Assembly: GCA_024232355.1 (NCBI GenBank)
Contig: JAAEPW010000889.1
Coordinates: 1-26,987, forward strand
DNA: 26,987 nt
Reading direction: 5' to 3'
DNA from: Chloroflexota bacterium
GTDB taxonomy: Bacteria > Chloroflexota > Anaerolineae > B4-G1
Both the position numbers and the translations under genes were made by a program. Positions 18,168-26,815 of the stretch are shown here, piece after piece. Under the pieces are notes generated by a model, which did not search any database, was not told where the DNA came from, and saw only the letters and a list, made by a program, of their open reading frames with translations. How positions within the stretch are numbered: position 1 is the stretch's first letter; each line of letters starts with the position of its first letter.

Positions 18168-18485
18168 ATGGACGAAGCAAAGCTCAAAGCCTTACTTGAA
18201 GAAGCCATTGCACACTGCTATGACGAAGAAGACGAGTTCTGGGGAGTATTCTCAGCCCTGGTAGGACGGATATCCTTTCCGCTCCAGGCTACGATGCAAG
18301 GCGAATCCATCACCCTCGTTGGAATGGATGGACACACCAGCGCCCCAGAAGCAGGCATAATGGTCCATATTCAAGAAGGCGACCAGGAAAAGTCGGTTGC
18401 CCTGATAGATATCGAGGCGATAGACCCCGATGCGGCAGGCGCCGAGTGGCTAGAGGTCCATAGATTTTGGTCAAGCAACAAATAA
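18168..18485 (+). CDS. Small acidic protein, calcium-binding-like family
   Basis: 105 residues, soluble, very acidic at the start (DEEDEF). The pattern of an acidic helix, FWGVF..LVGRISFPLQAT, a short barrel with ITLVGMDG, and a final IDIEAIDPDA..WLEVHRFW recalls the small Calcium_bind family. The match is by memory of the pattern only, and I would not rely on calcium binding. The ribosome binding site is AAAGAGGTGAG before ATG 18168. It lies 36 nt downstream of the DUF512 gene and is probably the last gene of that operon. Confidence 0.7.
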   Translation: MDEAKLKALLEEAIAHCYDEEDEFWGVFSALVGRISFPLQATMQGESITLVGMDGHTSAPEAGIMVHIQEGDQEKSVALIDIEAIDPDAAGAEWLEVHRFWSSNK

Positions 18486-18537
18486 ACATAGGAGAAATCG
18501 GCATCATACTAAATGTTGAATACGTGACATTTCTCCC

Positions 18538-18566
18538 TTGCCTTGATCTCTTATCAGTGCTACAAT
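18538..18566 (+). promoter_or_regulatory. Sigma-70-type promoter of the glycine riboswitch / glyA-gcvT unit
   Basis: TTGCCT (18538-18543), 17-nt spacer, TACAAT (18561-18566). Initiation near 18573 places the riboswitch inside the leader. Just upstream, GGAGAAAT at 18491-18498 and its complement at 18529-18536 form an 8-bp inverted repeat of unknown meaning. Confidence 0.65.
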
Positions 18567-18640
18567 ACCAAATGTCGAGTGCCCTTTCAAATCCTGTTGG
18601 ACTGGGGGCATTCAACCAGAACAACTACATTACTGCTATG

Positions 18641-18861
18641 GGAAGTTGGGGAGAGAACGCCTACAGGCGGGCACCGAAGGGGCAAACTGGCACGATAGGC
18701 TGATCGAGCTGGTGAAACTCTCAGGTTGTTGGACCCTACATCTCGGCACCTCTGGAAAGTCTTTTGGACAATTTTAACCACAGCGGTCAAAATTATCCGC
18801 AGACACCGACGGGGCAAAGCCCGGCAACTGATCGGGCAGAATCTCTCAGGTTGGTAGACAG
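18641..18861 (+). promoter_or_regulatory. Tandem glycine riboswitch
   Basis: Two aptamers in a row carry the conserved glycine-riboswitch elements. Aptamer 1 has GGGGAGAG (from about 18648), the core GCACCGAAGGGGCAA (18671-18685), AACTCTCAGG (18716-18725) and then GGAC. Aptamer 2 has ACACCGACGGGGCAA (18803-18817), ATCTCTCAGG (18841-18850) and then AGACAGGGGG. The CCGAAGGGGCAA and CTCTCAGG blocks are the class signature. The RNA lies upstream of the glyA-gcvT fusion, as expected for glycine-catabolic genes, and runs directly into a terminator. The outer limits are approximate because I did not fold the RNA. Confidence 0.92.
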
Positions 18862-18899
18862 GGGGCGTACAGCCTATTCTGCTTGTGCGTCCCGTTTTT
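18862..18899 (+). terminator. Riboswitch expression platform: Rho-independent terminator
   Basis: GGGGCGTACA (18862-18871) pairs with TGTGCGTCCC (18884-18893) over 10 bp including two G-U pairs. It can extend inward by two pairs and is followed by GTTTTTC. The 5' arm starts in the G run that closes aptamer 2. Glycine-bound aptamer and terminator should therefore exclude each other, which predicts an ON switch. Confidence 0.8.
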
Positions 18900-18930
18900 C
18901 ATTTCTATCAACTGGAAGGAGTGTGCTCAA

Positions 18931-21900
18931 ATGCAGTCTGTAAACTCGAATAATCAGTCTGACTTTCTTCTTCGTGCTGACTTGGAACAAGTTGCGCCGT
19001 TTGTGGCAGATATCATCCGTTGGGAAGAAGAGCGTCAAGCCCGTAAACTCATTCTCATCCCATCCGAATCCTCCGCCCCAAAGGCTGTCCGTCAGGCGCT
19101 GGGATCTGTCTTTCAGAACATCTATGCCGAGGGCTACCCCCCACTGCGGATGACGCGTGACCCAGAAGATCGATTGCGCGACGTAGACTGGCAGTTGGCC
19201 TTTTATCGTCGCTACGCCGACCGGCGCTTTTACAAAGGTGTGGACTATGTCCATTTTGTCGAATGCCTGGCCCAACGCCGGTGCGCTGAGGCGTTTGCCC
19301 ACGGCACTATTCAACCTGAACATATCTACGTGAACGTCCAGCCTCTGTCCGGCGCGGCGGCCAACTTGGCCGTCTACTGGGCACTACTGGAACCTGGCGA
19401 CATGTTGATGGGGCTCGATCTCTTCCAAGGCGGCCACCTGACCCACGGTTCCGAGTTCAACATCTCTGGACAACGATACCAAGTGGTCTCTTACGGTGTT
19501 GATCCCAAAACAGAGCAGCTGGACTATGACAATATTCGCCGTCTGGCACACGAGTGCAAACCAAAAATAATCGTCGCCGGGTATACGTCCTACTCTTGGG
19601 CACCAGACTGGGAGACATTCCGTTCCATCGCTGATGAGGTGGGCGCCTACCTGATGGCCGACATCTCCCACGCCGCCGGGATGGCCACAGCCGGAGTCTA
19701 CCCCAACCCGGTAGGATTGGCGCACGTGACAACCTTTACCACTCACAAGACAATTTGCGGTCCGCGTGGTGCAGTGGTGCTAACCACCGACGAGCAACTG
19801 GCTCAAGACATTGATATGGCAATCTTTCCCGGCGAACAGGGCGGGCCGCACGTCAACAAGTTCGCGGCGTTGTGCGTAGCCTTTCAGATCGCTCAAACAG
19901 ACAAGTTCCGCAAATTACAACATCAAATCGTCGCCAATGCCCAGGCCCTGGCAAAGGGGCTTGAAAACCGCGGGGTGCGGCTGGCATACGACGGGACGGA
20001 CACCCATCTCCTGCTAATAGATCTAAAGTCCATTCCTTCCAACACCGATTTTCCTATTTGGGGAGAACCTGCTGTACGCATTCTCGATCTGGCAGGCATC
20101 GTGGCCAACAAGAACACCATCCCCGGCGATACAGAGACCTCATTGGCAACAGGCATCCGCTTGGGAACTCCCTGGGTCACCCAGCGGGGGCTGGACGAGG
20201 CAGATATGGATACCTTGGCCAATCTGATCCATCGCATCCTGTCAAACATCCAGCCCTTTGCCTACAATGGTCTCGCCGGCACTCTTCCGCGAGGCAAGAT
20301 CGAGTTGGATATACTGGAAACAGTGCGACGGGGTGTAGCAGAACTGACCGAAAAGGCCGGGATTGACTTTGAGTACCAACACAGCACCTATCCCCACTAT
20401 GCGATTCTCCCCGAGACCCCCGACCCGAAACCAATCTCTTTGCGAGTCACCGGTTGGAGGGCACGGCAGTTTGTCCAGCAGGTTGTCACTGCCAACATAG
20501 CTGAATGCGTTCCGGGAAATCCCCTTCCCACCTACGTACTCGACCAGCACGGCAAGCTGATAGACCAGATCGAGGTGGTGCGAGAAGAACCGGACAAATG
20601 GGGACGAGACCGCTATCTCGTCACCCCGACACCTCGAAACGCAGATCGTATCACCTCTTGGCTGCGTGGCTTGGCCGACGGTTACACCCTTTTTGACGAA
20701 AAGGACATTTTCCGCAAAGTGGAAGGTCCAGTGATCATAGAGAAAGAGACGGACGATATAACAAGGACCACCAGGGATCACGCATTAGGCACAGCGGCAG
20801 CCGAACTTTACCGTGCATATCCAAAGAACTTTGACCTAACACAGCCATATTTCATCGGGCAAGCACATCTGACAGAGTTTGCCCCTCAGGTTGACAGAGA
20901 AAACTGGCATTGGGAAGAACCAAAAGCATCCTTAAAGCGCACGCCTCTCTACGAAATTCACAAAGACATGGGCGCAAAACTAGTTCCCTTTGCCGGATGG
21001 GAGATGCCGGTCTGGTACACGTCGGTGAGCGACGAGCACCGAGCAGTGCGGGAGGCAGCAGGGCTCTTCGACGTGGCCCATATGGGCGTGTTTCAAGTCG
21101 AGGGCCCTCACGCCACAGCTTTCCTGGATACAGTCTTGTCCAACTATGCCGCCTGGCTGGAAGATGGTCAGTCCTGTTACAACTTTTTGCTCGATACCGA
21201 TGGCAACGTCATAGATGACCTGATCATCTACCGTCGCCGGGCAAATCTGTATCTGATGGTAGTCAATGCTGCCAATGCAGACAAGGATTGGGATTGGCTG
21301 AATGCAGTAAATGAACAGCGAGTGATCATTGACCGCAACCGCCCCTGGGTACAAGCTGAAGCACAGGCGACCCTGAGCAACCTAAGGGATCCAGCTATGG
21401 GAGAGCAACAAAAGTGTGACCTGGCGCTTCAGGGACCAGCATCTTTACCCACGTTGCAGGCATTGACCAATGATCTGGAACTAAAGGTCGCATTGGCTCG
21501 CGTTCGGCGCACCGATCTTTTGGAATGCGAACTGATGGATATTCCCCTGGTCATCGCTCGCACCGGTTATACTGGCGAGGAGTGGGGATACGAGATACTG
21601 ATCCACCCCGACAATGCCGAACGGCTGTGGCAAGCAATTTTGAAAGCCGGCGAACCATTCGGAGTAAAACCGATCGGGTTGGCTGCTCGCGACTCGACGC
21701 GCATCGAGGCAGGTCTGCCCCTGTACGGTCACGAACTGGCCGGACCATTCAACATTACGCCTATCGAAGCGGGTTTTCCTGGCTACGTCAAATACCACAA
21801 GCCATTCTTTATCGGGCGAGATGTACTGCTGTCACAAGAGAAAGACCGCAGGCGTGAAGTGATCCGCTTTCGCGTCAACCTGAGAGGCGTGCGCATGCTA

Positions 21901-22176
21901 CAAACAGGAGACCCAATAGTCAACCGAAAAGGCAAAAAGATTGGCCGTGTCACCAGTTGCTCTATCGACGTGGATGGCTATTTGTCGGGGCTCGCCATCG
22001 TCGAGAAGCGGTACAACGTTCCAGAGACCCCTATCGCTATCTTTCCCTTGGGCGGAAAATCGCTCGAAGAAGCACTAATAAAAGGAAAGCGAGTCACACT
22101 GCCGGTAGAGGCGTCAGTGTTGACTCGGTTCCCAGAAAAAGAGGAAAGGCGGATGAAAATGGGAGGAGAGGATTAA
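18931..22176 (+). CDS. Fused serine hydroxymethyltransferase / aminomethyltransferase (GlyA-GcvT)
   Basis: 1081 residues in one frame. Residues about 18-470 are serine hydroxymethyltransferase (serine + THF to glycine + methylene-THF, PLP-dependent): [21 protein letters not shown], the PLP lysine Lys273 in [11 protein letters not shown], and [13 protein letters not shown]. Residues about 71-97 are an insertion not found in ordinary GlyA. Residues about 500-605 resemble a truncated GcvT-like folate-binding module ([19 protein letters not shown], then [19 protein letters not shown]). Residues about 668-1065 are a complete Gcv[29 protein letters not shown] with the expected catalytic Asp (762 or 763), [14 protein letters not shown], and [21 protein letters not shown] 18931 follows AAGGAG by 9 nt. 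An upstream TTG reading would start in the terminator. GcvP and GcvH are not in the window. A glycine riboswitch controls it. Confidence 0.93.
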   Translation: MQSVNSNNQSDFLLRADLEQVAPFVADIIRWEEERQARKLILIPSESSAPKAVRQALGSVFQNIYAEGYPPLRMTRDPEDRLRDVDWQLAFYRRYADRRFYKGVDYVHFVECLAQRRCAEAFAHGTIQPEHIYVNVQPLSGAAANLAVYWALLEPGDMLMGLDLFQGGHLTHGSEFNISGQRYQVVSYGVDPKTEQLDYDNIRRLAHECKPKIIVAGYTSYSWAPDWETFRSIADEVGAYLMADISHAAGMATAGVYPNPVGLAHVTTFTTHKTICGPRGAVVLTTDEQLAQDIDMAIFPGEQGGPHVNKFAALCVAFQIAQTDKFRKLQHQIVANAQALAKGLENRGVRLAYDGTDTHLLLIDLKSIPSNTDFPIWGEPAVRILDLAGIVANKNTIPGDTETSLATGIRLGTPWVTQRGLDEADMDTLANLIHRILSNIQPFAYNGLAGTLPRGKIELDILETVRRGVAELTEKAGIDFEYQHSTYPHYAILPETPDPKPISLRVTGWRARQFVQQVVTANIAECVPGNPLPTYVLDQHGKLIDQIEVVREEPDKWGRDRYLVTPTPRNADRITSWLRGLADGYTLFDEKDIFRKVEGPVIIEKETDDITRTTRDHALGTAAAELYRAYPKNFDLTQPYFIGQAHLTEFAPQVDRENWHWEEPKASLKRTPLYEIHKDMGAKLVPFAGWEMPVWYTSVSDEHRAVREAAGLFDVAHMGVFQVEGPHATAFLDTVLSNYAAWLEDGQSCYNFLLDTDGNVIDDLIIYRRRANLYLMVVNAANADKDWDWLNAVNEQRVIIDRNRPWVQAEAQATLSNLRDPAMGEQQKCDLALQGPASLPTLQALTNDLELKVALARVRRTDLLECELMDIPLVIARTGYTGEEWGYEILIHPDNAERLWQAILKAGEPFGVKPIGLAARDSTRIEAGLPLYGHELAGPFNITPIEAGFPGYVKYHKPFFIGRDVLLSQEKDRRREVIRFRVNLRGVRMLQTGDPIVNRKGKKIGRVTSCSIDVDGYLSGLAIVEKRYNVPETPIAIFPLGGKSLEEALIKGKRVTLPVEASVLTRFPEKEERRMKMGGED

Positions 22177-22278
22177 GAACTCGAGATTGACGAATATAGC
22201 AGTGATGGTGACGGAAAACCCGTTGGCGGAACCAAAAAGCAAGTCGTTTGCCATACCGTGCGAATCCAGAGGTGTACT

Positions 22279-23793
22279 TTGAGCAAGAAAAAAAATAGCA
22301 AGGAAAACAAGGTTACTGATCTGATCAACCGTTTCATCGAAGGGTTACTTGGCGGCAAGATGAGCATGGTAGAGGGCGAGTGGCTTGTCGAGCAATTACA
22401 GGGTCTTGCTGGCGACGCTATACCTCATATCATAAAGATACTTGCATCTCCGAATGAAAAAAAACGCATCTCAGCACTCGTACTGTTGAACGAACTGAAC
22501 GACTCACGTGCCGTGGCTCCGCTGCGGCGGATGCTGCACAAACCAGACTATAGCGATGATGAAAAGCTAACCATCATTCAGACACTGGATGCGCTAGGGT
22601 CACCGATTGACGAGGCTACCTTCAACCGCGTCATTTCCGATCCCGACGCTCTGATGCAAGGTTCCGTAAAACAAATGCTGGAAACGATCCAAGTCCCCAG
22701 TCAAGTGGAAACTCTTTTGGAAATGCTGGAAGAATCGCCAGCCGAGATGTTCGAGTCATATCTACGCGATATGCTGGCCCCTCTTGCCGACCAACGACTT
22801 TTGCTTTTGCTGACCGCGTTGCTCTACAGCGAGCACGATGTCATAATCACAGCCGCGATAGACGCAATTGAGCGTATCAAGGAACCCGCAACGATTCCCC
22901 TGCTGGAAGAACGCGCCCAGCATGACCCCTCACACCTGGTACGCCACGCTGCCGAGAATGCGGCACTGCGGCTTCAGGTACGTGTTGGCGAACCCGATAG
23001 AGAACAAACTCCTTCCTGGATCGTTCCCTCCGCACTACCACTCACCCACTGTCTACTTTGCACAATAGACGGCAGTGGCGGGCAGGTTCTCTTCATCGTG
23101 CGCGAGCAGCCCGATGGCAGTCTACACGCTCTCGATCTGATGTTCAACGATCACCAGGGCATCAAGGAATGCTTTAGCACTATTGTAAATGATGACGAGT
23201 TGGAGGAAATGACAAAGTCCTTTGGTAGCGCCGAGTTTGTGGACATTAGTCTAGAACGTGCCCGTGCCGAGGTAGCCCGTGCCTACCAGATCACGCTTGA
23301 TGCAGGTCGTCGTCTACCTCCTATTTTCATAGCCTGGAGAGGCTGGCTAAAAGGAAACGACCCGCGCCAGGTGAACGAGTTTCTATTGCCCACCCTGGAG
23401 CCGTCCCGGCAGGAAGAGTTACTGGCAGAATGTGAAGAGTTGATGGAATTGGACGAGTTCGAGTTCTGGTTCTTCAATCCTGACGAGATCGCGTCCTTTG
23501 TTCCACGCTACCGCAAATTGCTTCAAAAGGGCCAGGCGAATCAAGGTCTAGATGTCTTTGAAACACTGCTCGATGAGGCTATCAAGGCTGTGGTAGATAA
23601 CAACTATCAACGCATTCTGCCTAACCGGCTGCGTCGTCAGGCGTGGCTGCTGGCCCAATTATATGAGGAAGAAGAAGAATCACTATGGGCGTTGGCTGCC
23701 GCCGCTGCGCTTGAGCAAGGTCTAATCATCGAACACCCACTGCTTCGAGAAATGATGGACATCAGTTTCCTCAATGCCGTTGGGCAATGGTAA
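22279..23793 (+). CDS. HEAT-repeat protein of unknown function
   Basis: 504 residues. The N-terminal half (about 20-235) is made of HEAT-like helical pairs: repeated ISALVLLNELNDSRAVAPLRRML, ITAAIDAIERIKEPATIPLLEER and similar units, each with the Asp/Arg-Ala-Val/Ile-Pro-Leu pattern. These form a protein-binding solenoid. The C-terminal half has an alpha/beta part (GSGGQVLFIVREQPDGSLHALDLMFN), then FVDISLERARAEVARAY and an acidic helical end. I do not recognise this half. I chose TTG 22279 because AGAGGTG precedes it closely; a GTG at 22258 would add 7 residues but lacks a ribosome binding site. No membrane segment or signal peptide is seen. The small gene at 23853 follows after 59 nt and may be cotranscribed. 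Confidence 0.75.
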   Translation: MSKKKNSKENKVTDLINRFIEGLLGGKMSMVEGEWLVEQLQGLAGDAIPHIIKILASPNEKKRISALVLLNELNDSRAVAPLRRMLHKPDYSDDEKLTIIQTLDALGSPIDEATFNRVISDPDALMQGSVKQMLETIQVPSQVETLLEMLEESPAEMFESYLRDMLAPLADQRLLLLLTALLYSEHDVIITAAIDAIERIKEPATIPLLEERAQHDPSHLVRHAAENAALRLQVRVGEPDREQTPSWIVPSALPLTHCLLCTIDGSGGQVLFIVREQPDGSLHALDLMFNDHQGIKECFSTIVNDDELEEMTKSFGSAEFVDISLERARAEVARAYQITLDAGRRLPPIFIAWRGWLKGNDPRQVNEFLLPTLEPSRQEELLAECEELMELDEFEFWFFNPDEIASFVPRYRKLLQKGQANQGLDVFETLLDEAIKAVVDNNYQRILPNRLRRQAWLLAQLYEEEEESLWALAAAAALEQGLIIEHPLLREMMDISFLNAVGQW

Positions 23794-23852
23794 CCGATGT
23801 TCAACCAAAATCAGAGTATAAAATTTTGCGTGAATAAGGAATATCGAAAACA

Positions 23853-24269
23853 ATGAGCCGAGTTATTTCAACCCAAGGGCCAGGAAAGGCCCGCAACCAA
23901 CATCGCCGTACAATCGCCGAGATGCTGCGCCGCCTGAGTCAAAAGCAGCAATTAGACGACGAAGCCAAAGACCTGACTGTCCTCATCGTTTTCTCTCTCC
24001 ACGGTATTGCGGACACCGTTGACCGAACCATTGTTGCCTGGGAAAAGCGTGATTATTGGCTGAAAGCCGAACGCTTTCGTGAACAATGGCGCTGGGTCGA
24101 ACCCAGCGCTGATGAATTAAGCGCCATCATCCACGAGGGCCAGTGGAATCAGCTTCCAATCGTTCTGGCCCAATTAATGCCCCACTTTTCCGATGTCAAG
24201 ATCAAGCAATTAACCCGCAAACCGGTGCTTTGGCAAGGTGCTTACGAAAAGTTTATGCAAGAGGACTAG
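23853..24269 (+). CDS. Conserved-looking small helical protein, unknown function
   Basis: 138 residues, all-helical by appearance, basic at the N terminus (GPGKARNQHRRTIAEMLRRLSQK) and rich in Trp, Glu and Arg in the middle (WEKRDYWLKAERFREQWRW). There is no membrane segment, signal peptide or metal motif. The ribosome binding site is AAGGA, 12 nt before the ATG. I do not recognise a named domain. Coding is supported by codon periodicity, a clean start and its place after the HEAT-repeat gene. Confidence 0.72.
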   Translation: MSRVISTQGPGKARNQHRRTIAEMLRRLSQKQQLDDEAKDLTVLIVFSLHGIADTVDRTIVAWEKRDYWLKAERFREQWRWVEPSADELSAIIHEGQWNQLPIVLAQLMPHFSDVKIKQLTRKPVLWQGAYEKFMQED

Positions 24270-24291
24270 GCATTTGGAGACCCGATAAGGC

Positions 24292-24332
24292 TTGACACAA
24301 ACGTAATACTGAATTATAATGTAATTGCGTTT
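24292..24332 (+). promoter_or_regulatory. Consensus promoter with overlapping candidate ArsR operator
   Basis: Perfect TTGACA (24292-24297), 17-nt spacer and perfect TATAAT (24315-24320). An inverted repeat, AAACGTAAT (24299-24307) and ATTGCGTTT (24324-24332), matches at 8 of 9 positions and straddles the -10 element. A repressor bound there would block RNA polymerase, so it is a candidate autoregulatory operator for the ArsR-type gene that follows. Confidence 0.7.
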
Positions 24333-24360
24333 ATACCAGTTTACCAATTGCGAGACAGCA

Positions 24361-24690
24361 ATGACTGAACATAGCACAACTTTATCAATAATTGACGAGT
24401 CAACACTACAGGCCCTATCAGCAATAACCGACCGTACCCGGCTTCAAATACTGCTTTTGCTGGGCCAAGAGTGCCGTATGTGCGTGGGCGATATCGCCAG
24501 CCACTTTCGCATCAGCCGCCCGGCCATCTCACACCACCTAAAGGTACTCAAGATCAATGGCCTCGTTCAAAACGAGAAAGTGGGACAAGCGATCTACTAT
24601 TGGGTAAATGCCGGCAATATGGTGGCCATACTACGGGGTCTGGCCGATGCTTTGGAAGAATGCTGCTCTCCAACAGATGAGTCAACTTGA
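24361..24690 (+). CDS. ArsR/SmtB-family transcriptional regulator
   Basis: 109 residues. A winged helix-turn-helix domain covers about residues 14-90: LSAITDRTRLQILLLL, VGDIASHFRISRPAISHHLKVLKINGLV (recognition helix), and a wing with GQAIYYWVN. The segment ECRMCVGDI carries a Cys-x-x-Cys at the place where metal sensors of the ArsR/CadC type have ELCVCDL, and the tail has another pair (EECCSP). Thiol, metalloid or redox sensing is possible but unproven. ATG 24361 is used; its ribosome binding site is weak. A perfect-consensus promoter with an inverted repeat precedes it, which suggests autorepression. The genes downstream (two reductases and an SMR pump) are its likely targets. Confidence 0.9.
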   Translation: MTEHSTTLSIIDESTLQALSAITDRTRLQILLLLGQECRMCVGDIASHFRISRPAISHHLKVLKINGLVQNEKVGQAIYYWVNAGNMVAILRGLADALEECCSPTDEST

Positions 24691-24769
24691 GCACAGTTTT
24701 TGAACATATTTTTTTGAATCGATTGGTAAATAAGTATAAACCATTTTAAAAACAAGGAGGGATTTATTA

Positions 24770-25672
24770 ATGAGTTCGAACAACCGCATTCTGGTCGTCG
24801 GCGGAACTGGTATGCTGGGAGAACCAGTTACCCGACAGTTACAAATAGACGGATTCGACGTCCGCATCTTGTCGCGTTCACCCCAAAAAGCCATAATTAA
24901 ATTCGGTGAGGATTTTGAGATCATGGAAGGCGACATCCAAGATCGTACATCCCTATCGCGAGCACTCGAAGGTTGTATTGGCGTTCACATCAACCTCAAA
25001 GGCGGCCCCACCCCAAAAGACTATGATCGTATCGAACACCAGGGCACACAGGCAGTCGTGCACGCAGCAAAACAGGCCCAGGTCAGACAGATTACGTATC
25101 TCTCTGGCTACACAATTCAAGAAAAGAACGCGCTCTCGCCTTCAACCATTGCCAAGTTCAAGGCGGAACAAGCTATCCGTGCCAGCGGAATCCCTTACAC
25201 AATTTTCCGCGCCACCTGGTTTTTTGAGTCACTGCCGGAATTTGTTCAAGGAAAATGGGGACTGGTGATCGGGAAACAACCCCACCCACTCCACTGGCTG
25301 GCGGCGTCTGATTACGCCAAAATGGTATCTCGCAGCCACCTGACACCTGACGCGCTCAATAAAGAACTATACATCTATGGACCACAAGCCTTTACGATGG
25401 CAGAGGCACTAAAAGTTTATTGCAGCACTGTTATCCCCAGTGTGCGTGTGGCGACGATTCCCACCTGGCTATTGTCTCTGGTTGGGATGATCACCTTTGA
25501 CGTCGAATTACAATCCATTGTAGAGTTGCTGGTATACTATGACAAAATTGGTGAGGAAGGCGATCCCCGTGAGGCCAACGAGTTACTTGGTACACCAACC
25601 ACAACACTGCAACAATGGTGTGAGGAACATCGCCAGACGCTCATTGATGCGAGTAAGCAAAATGACAAATAG
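24770..25672 (+). CDS. NmrA-like NAD(P)-binding protein (atypical SDR)
   Basis: 300 residues. The Rossmann start is ILVVGGTGMLGEPV (GGxGxxG), followed by RILSRSPQKA, where the Arg after the second strand suggests NADP(H). Then come GDIQDRTSLSRALEG and QITYLSG. The region YTIFRATWFFESLP is typical of the NmrA/NDUFA9-like atypical SDR group, which act as redox sensors or reductases. A strong AAGGAGG ribosome binding site precedes ATG 24770. A possible weak promoter (TTGAAT 24714-24719, 15 nt, TATAAA 24735-24740) lies before it. It overlaps the next gene by 11 nt. The substrate is unknown. Confidence 0.85.
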   Translation: MSSNNRILVVGGTGMLGEPVTRQLQIDGFDVRILSRSPQKAIIKFGEDFEIMEGDIQDRTSLSRALEGCIGVHINLKGGPTPKDYDRIEHQGTQAVVHAAKQAQVRQITYLSGYTIQEKNALSPSTIAKFKAEQAIRASGIPYTIFRATWFFESLPEFVQGKWGLVIGKQPHPLHWLAASDYAKMVSRSHLTPDALNKELYIYGPQAFTMAEALKVYCSTVIPSVRVATIPTWLLSLVGMITFDVELQSIVELLVYYDKIGEEGDPREANELLGTPTTTLQQWCEEHRQTLIDASKQNDK

Positions 25673-26510
25673 ATTTCAGGACAAAATAGTCGTAATAGTG
25701 GGAGCTACCGGCGGTTTGGGGTCAGCGTTTGCCCAAGCATTTGCGAACGAGGGCGCCAAATTGATCTTGGCCGGTAGAAACAAAGAGGCGCTCGATAGAG
25801 CATTGTCTAAACTTGGAAAAGATAAAAGTACTCAAACTTTTCTAACAGACATGACCAACCCGACCAGCCTTTACCAGCTTGGAGATCATATCACGTCAAC
25901 TTTTGGTAAAGTTGACGTGGTGGTAAACGCTACTGGCGTTGATGTGCGCAAGCCTTTTGAAAAACACTCGTTGGAAGAAATTGAACGCACGTTGAACGTC
26001 AATCTCTTGGGAGCAATTATCTTGACCCACACCTTTCTGCCAGTTATGCGCGAACAAGGTTATGGCAACATTGTTCACGTCGGTGGGTTTTCGGATGGAC
26101 GGCTGGCATTTCCTTATTACAGTGTAGATGTGGCAACAAGAGCCGGAATATTCTCCTTTATCGAGTCGGTGAATCGAGAACTGGAGGGGAGCGATGTCGT
26201 GGCAACCTATTTTTCACCAAGTCCTGCCGACACCGAGGCCGAGCGCCCCTTTCACCCACTTTGGCGCAAAATGGGCATTCGCATCATATCTAGAGAGCAA
26301 GTCGCTGCCGCGCTGCTGGACACTGTGGACAAACAGCGACGCGTCCATGTTATGGGCGGTCTGGCGACAACATTCTTTGCCAAGTTGAACGCAGTCTGGC
26401 CCAGATTAGCCGATGTACTGATCCTGCGCCACTATGGAAGAATGCTCAAACAGTTCCTGACAGAGAACACAAAATCAACAGGGGGTGTAGAATGCATTGG
26501 GTCTATTTGA
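25662..26510 (+). CDS. Short-chain dehydrogenase/reductase with altered active site
   Basis: 282 residues. The classical SDR cofactor motif VGATGGLGSAFA is at the N terminus, followed by LAGRNKEALDRAL, DMTNP, the NATG form of the NNAG motif, and LNVNLLGAIILTH (helix 4 Asn). The catalytic block is abnormal. Instead of Ser...YxxxK it reads VHVGGFSDG...PYYSVDVATRAG, with no Lys four residues after either Tyr. It may be inactive, or use another residue. ATG 25662 lies inside the end of the NmrA-like gene (11-nt overlap, translational coupling). The longer reading from 25539 is a shadow inside that gene. It overlaps the SMR gene by 19 nt. Confidence 0.85.
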   Translation: MTNRFQDKIVVIVGATGGLGSAFAQAFANEGAKLILAGRNKEALDRALSKLGKDKSTQTFLTDMTNPTSLYQLGDHITSTFGKVDVVVNATGVDVRKPFEKHSLEEIERTLNVNLLGAIILTHTFLPVMREQGYGNIVHVGGFSDGRLAFPYYSVDVATRAGIFSFIESVNRELEGSDVVATYFSPSPADTEAERPFHPLWRKMGIRIISREQVAAALLDTVDKQRRVHVMGGLATTFFAKLNAVWPRLADVLILRHYGRMLKQFLTENTKSTGGVECIGSI

Positions 26511-26815
26511 TCCTCGCAATATTGGCAGAGGTATCTGGCACCACTTCTATGAAGCTTTCAGAGGGGTTCACCAAGCTGGTACCCTCAGTGCTCGTTTTTG
26601 TCTTTTACGGGCTTGTGTTGGGTTCGCTGACGCTTGCTTTGAAACAGATCGATGTGAGCGTTGCCTACGCCGTCTGGTCAGGCCTGGGGACAACGCTTGT
26701 CGCATTGATAGGAGTCTTGTGGTTCAAAGAGCCGATCAGCGTGCTCAAGGTCGTGTCACTGGTGTTGATCGTGCTGGGTGTAGTCGGCCTGAACCTGAGC
26801 GTTGGATCGCATTGA
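26492..26815 (+). CDS. SMR-family multidrug efflux protein (EmrE/QacE type)
   Basis: 107 residues, four membrane helices, the usual SMR length. The essential membrane Glu is Glu13 in AILAEVSGTTSMKLSEGFT. The second signature, VSVAYAVWSGLGTTLVALIGVLWF, is the Qac-type pattern, as opposed to the Gdx/SugE guanidinium exporters. It would exchange protons for lipophilic cations as an antiparallel dimer in the inner membrane. It starts within the end of the SDR gene and is the last gene of the apparent ArsR-controlled set. No obvious terminator follows before the window edge. Confidence 0.93.
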   Translation: MHWVYLILAILAEVSGTTSMKLSEGFTKLVPSVLVFVFYGLVLGSLTLALKQIDVSVAYAVWSGLGTTLVALIGVLWFKEPISVLKVVSLVLIVLGVVGLNLSVGSH

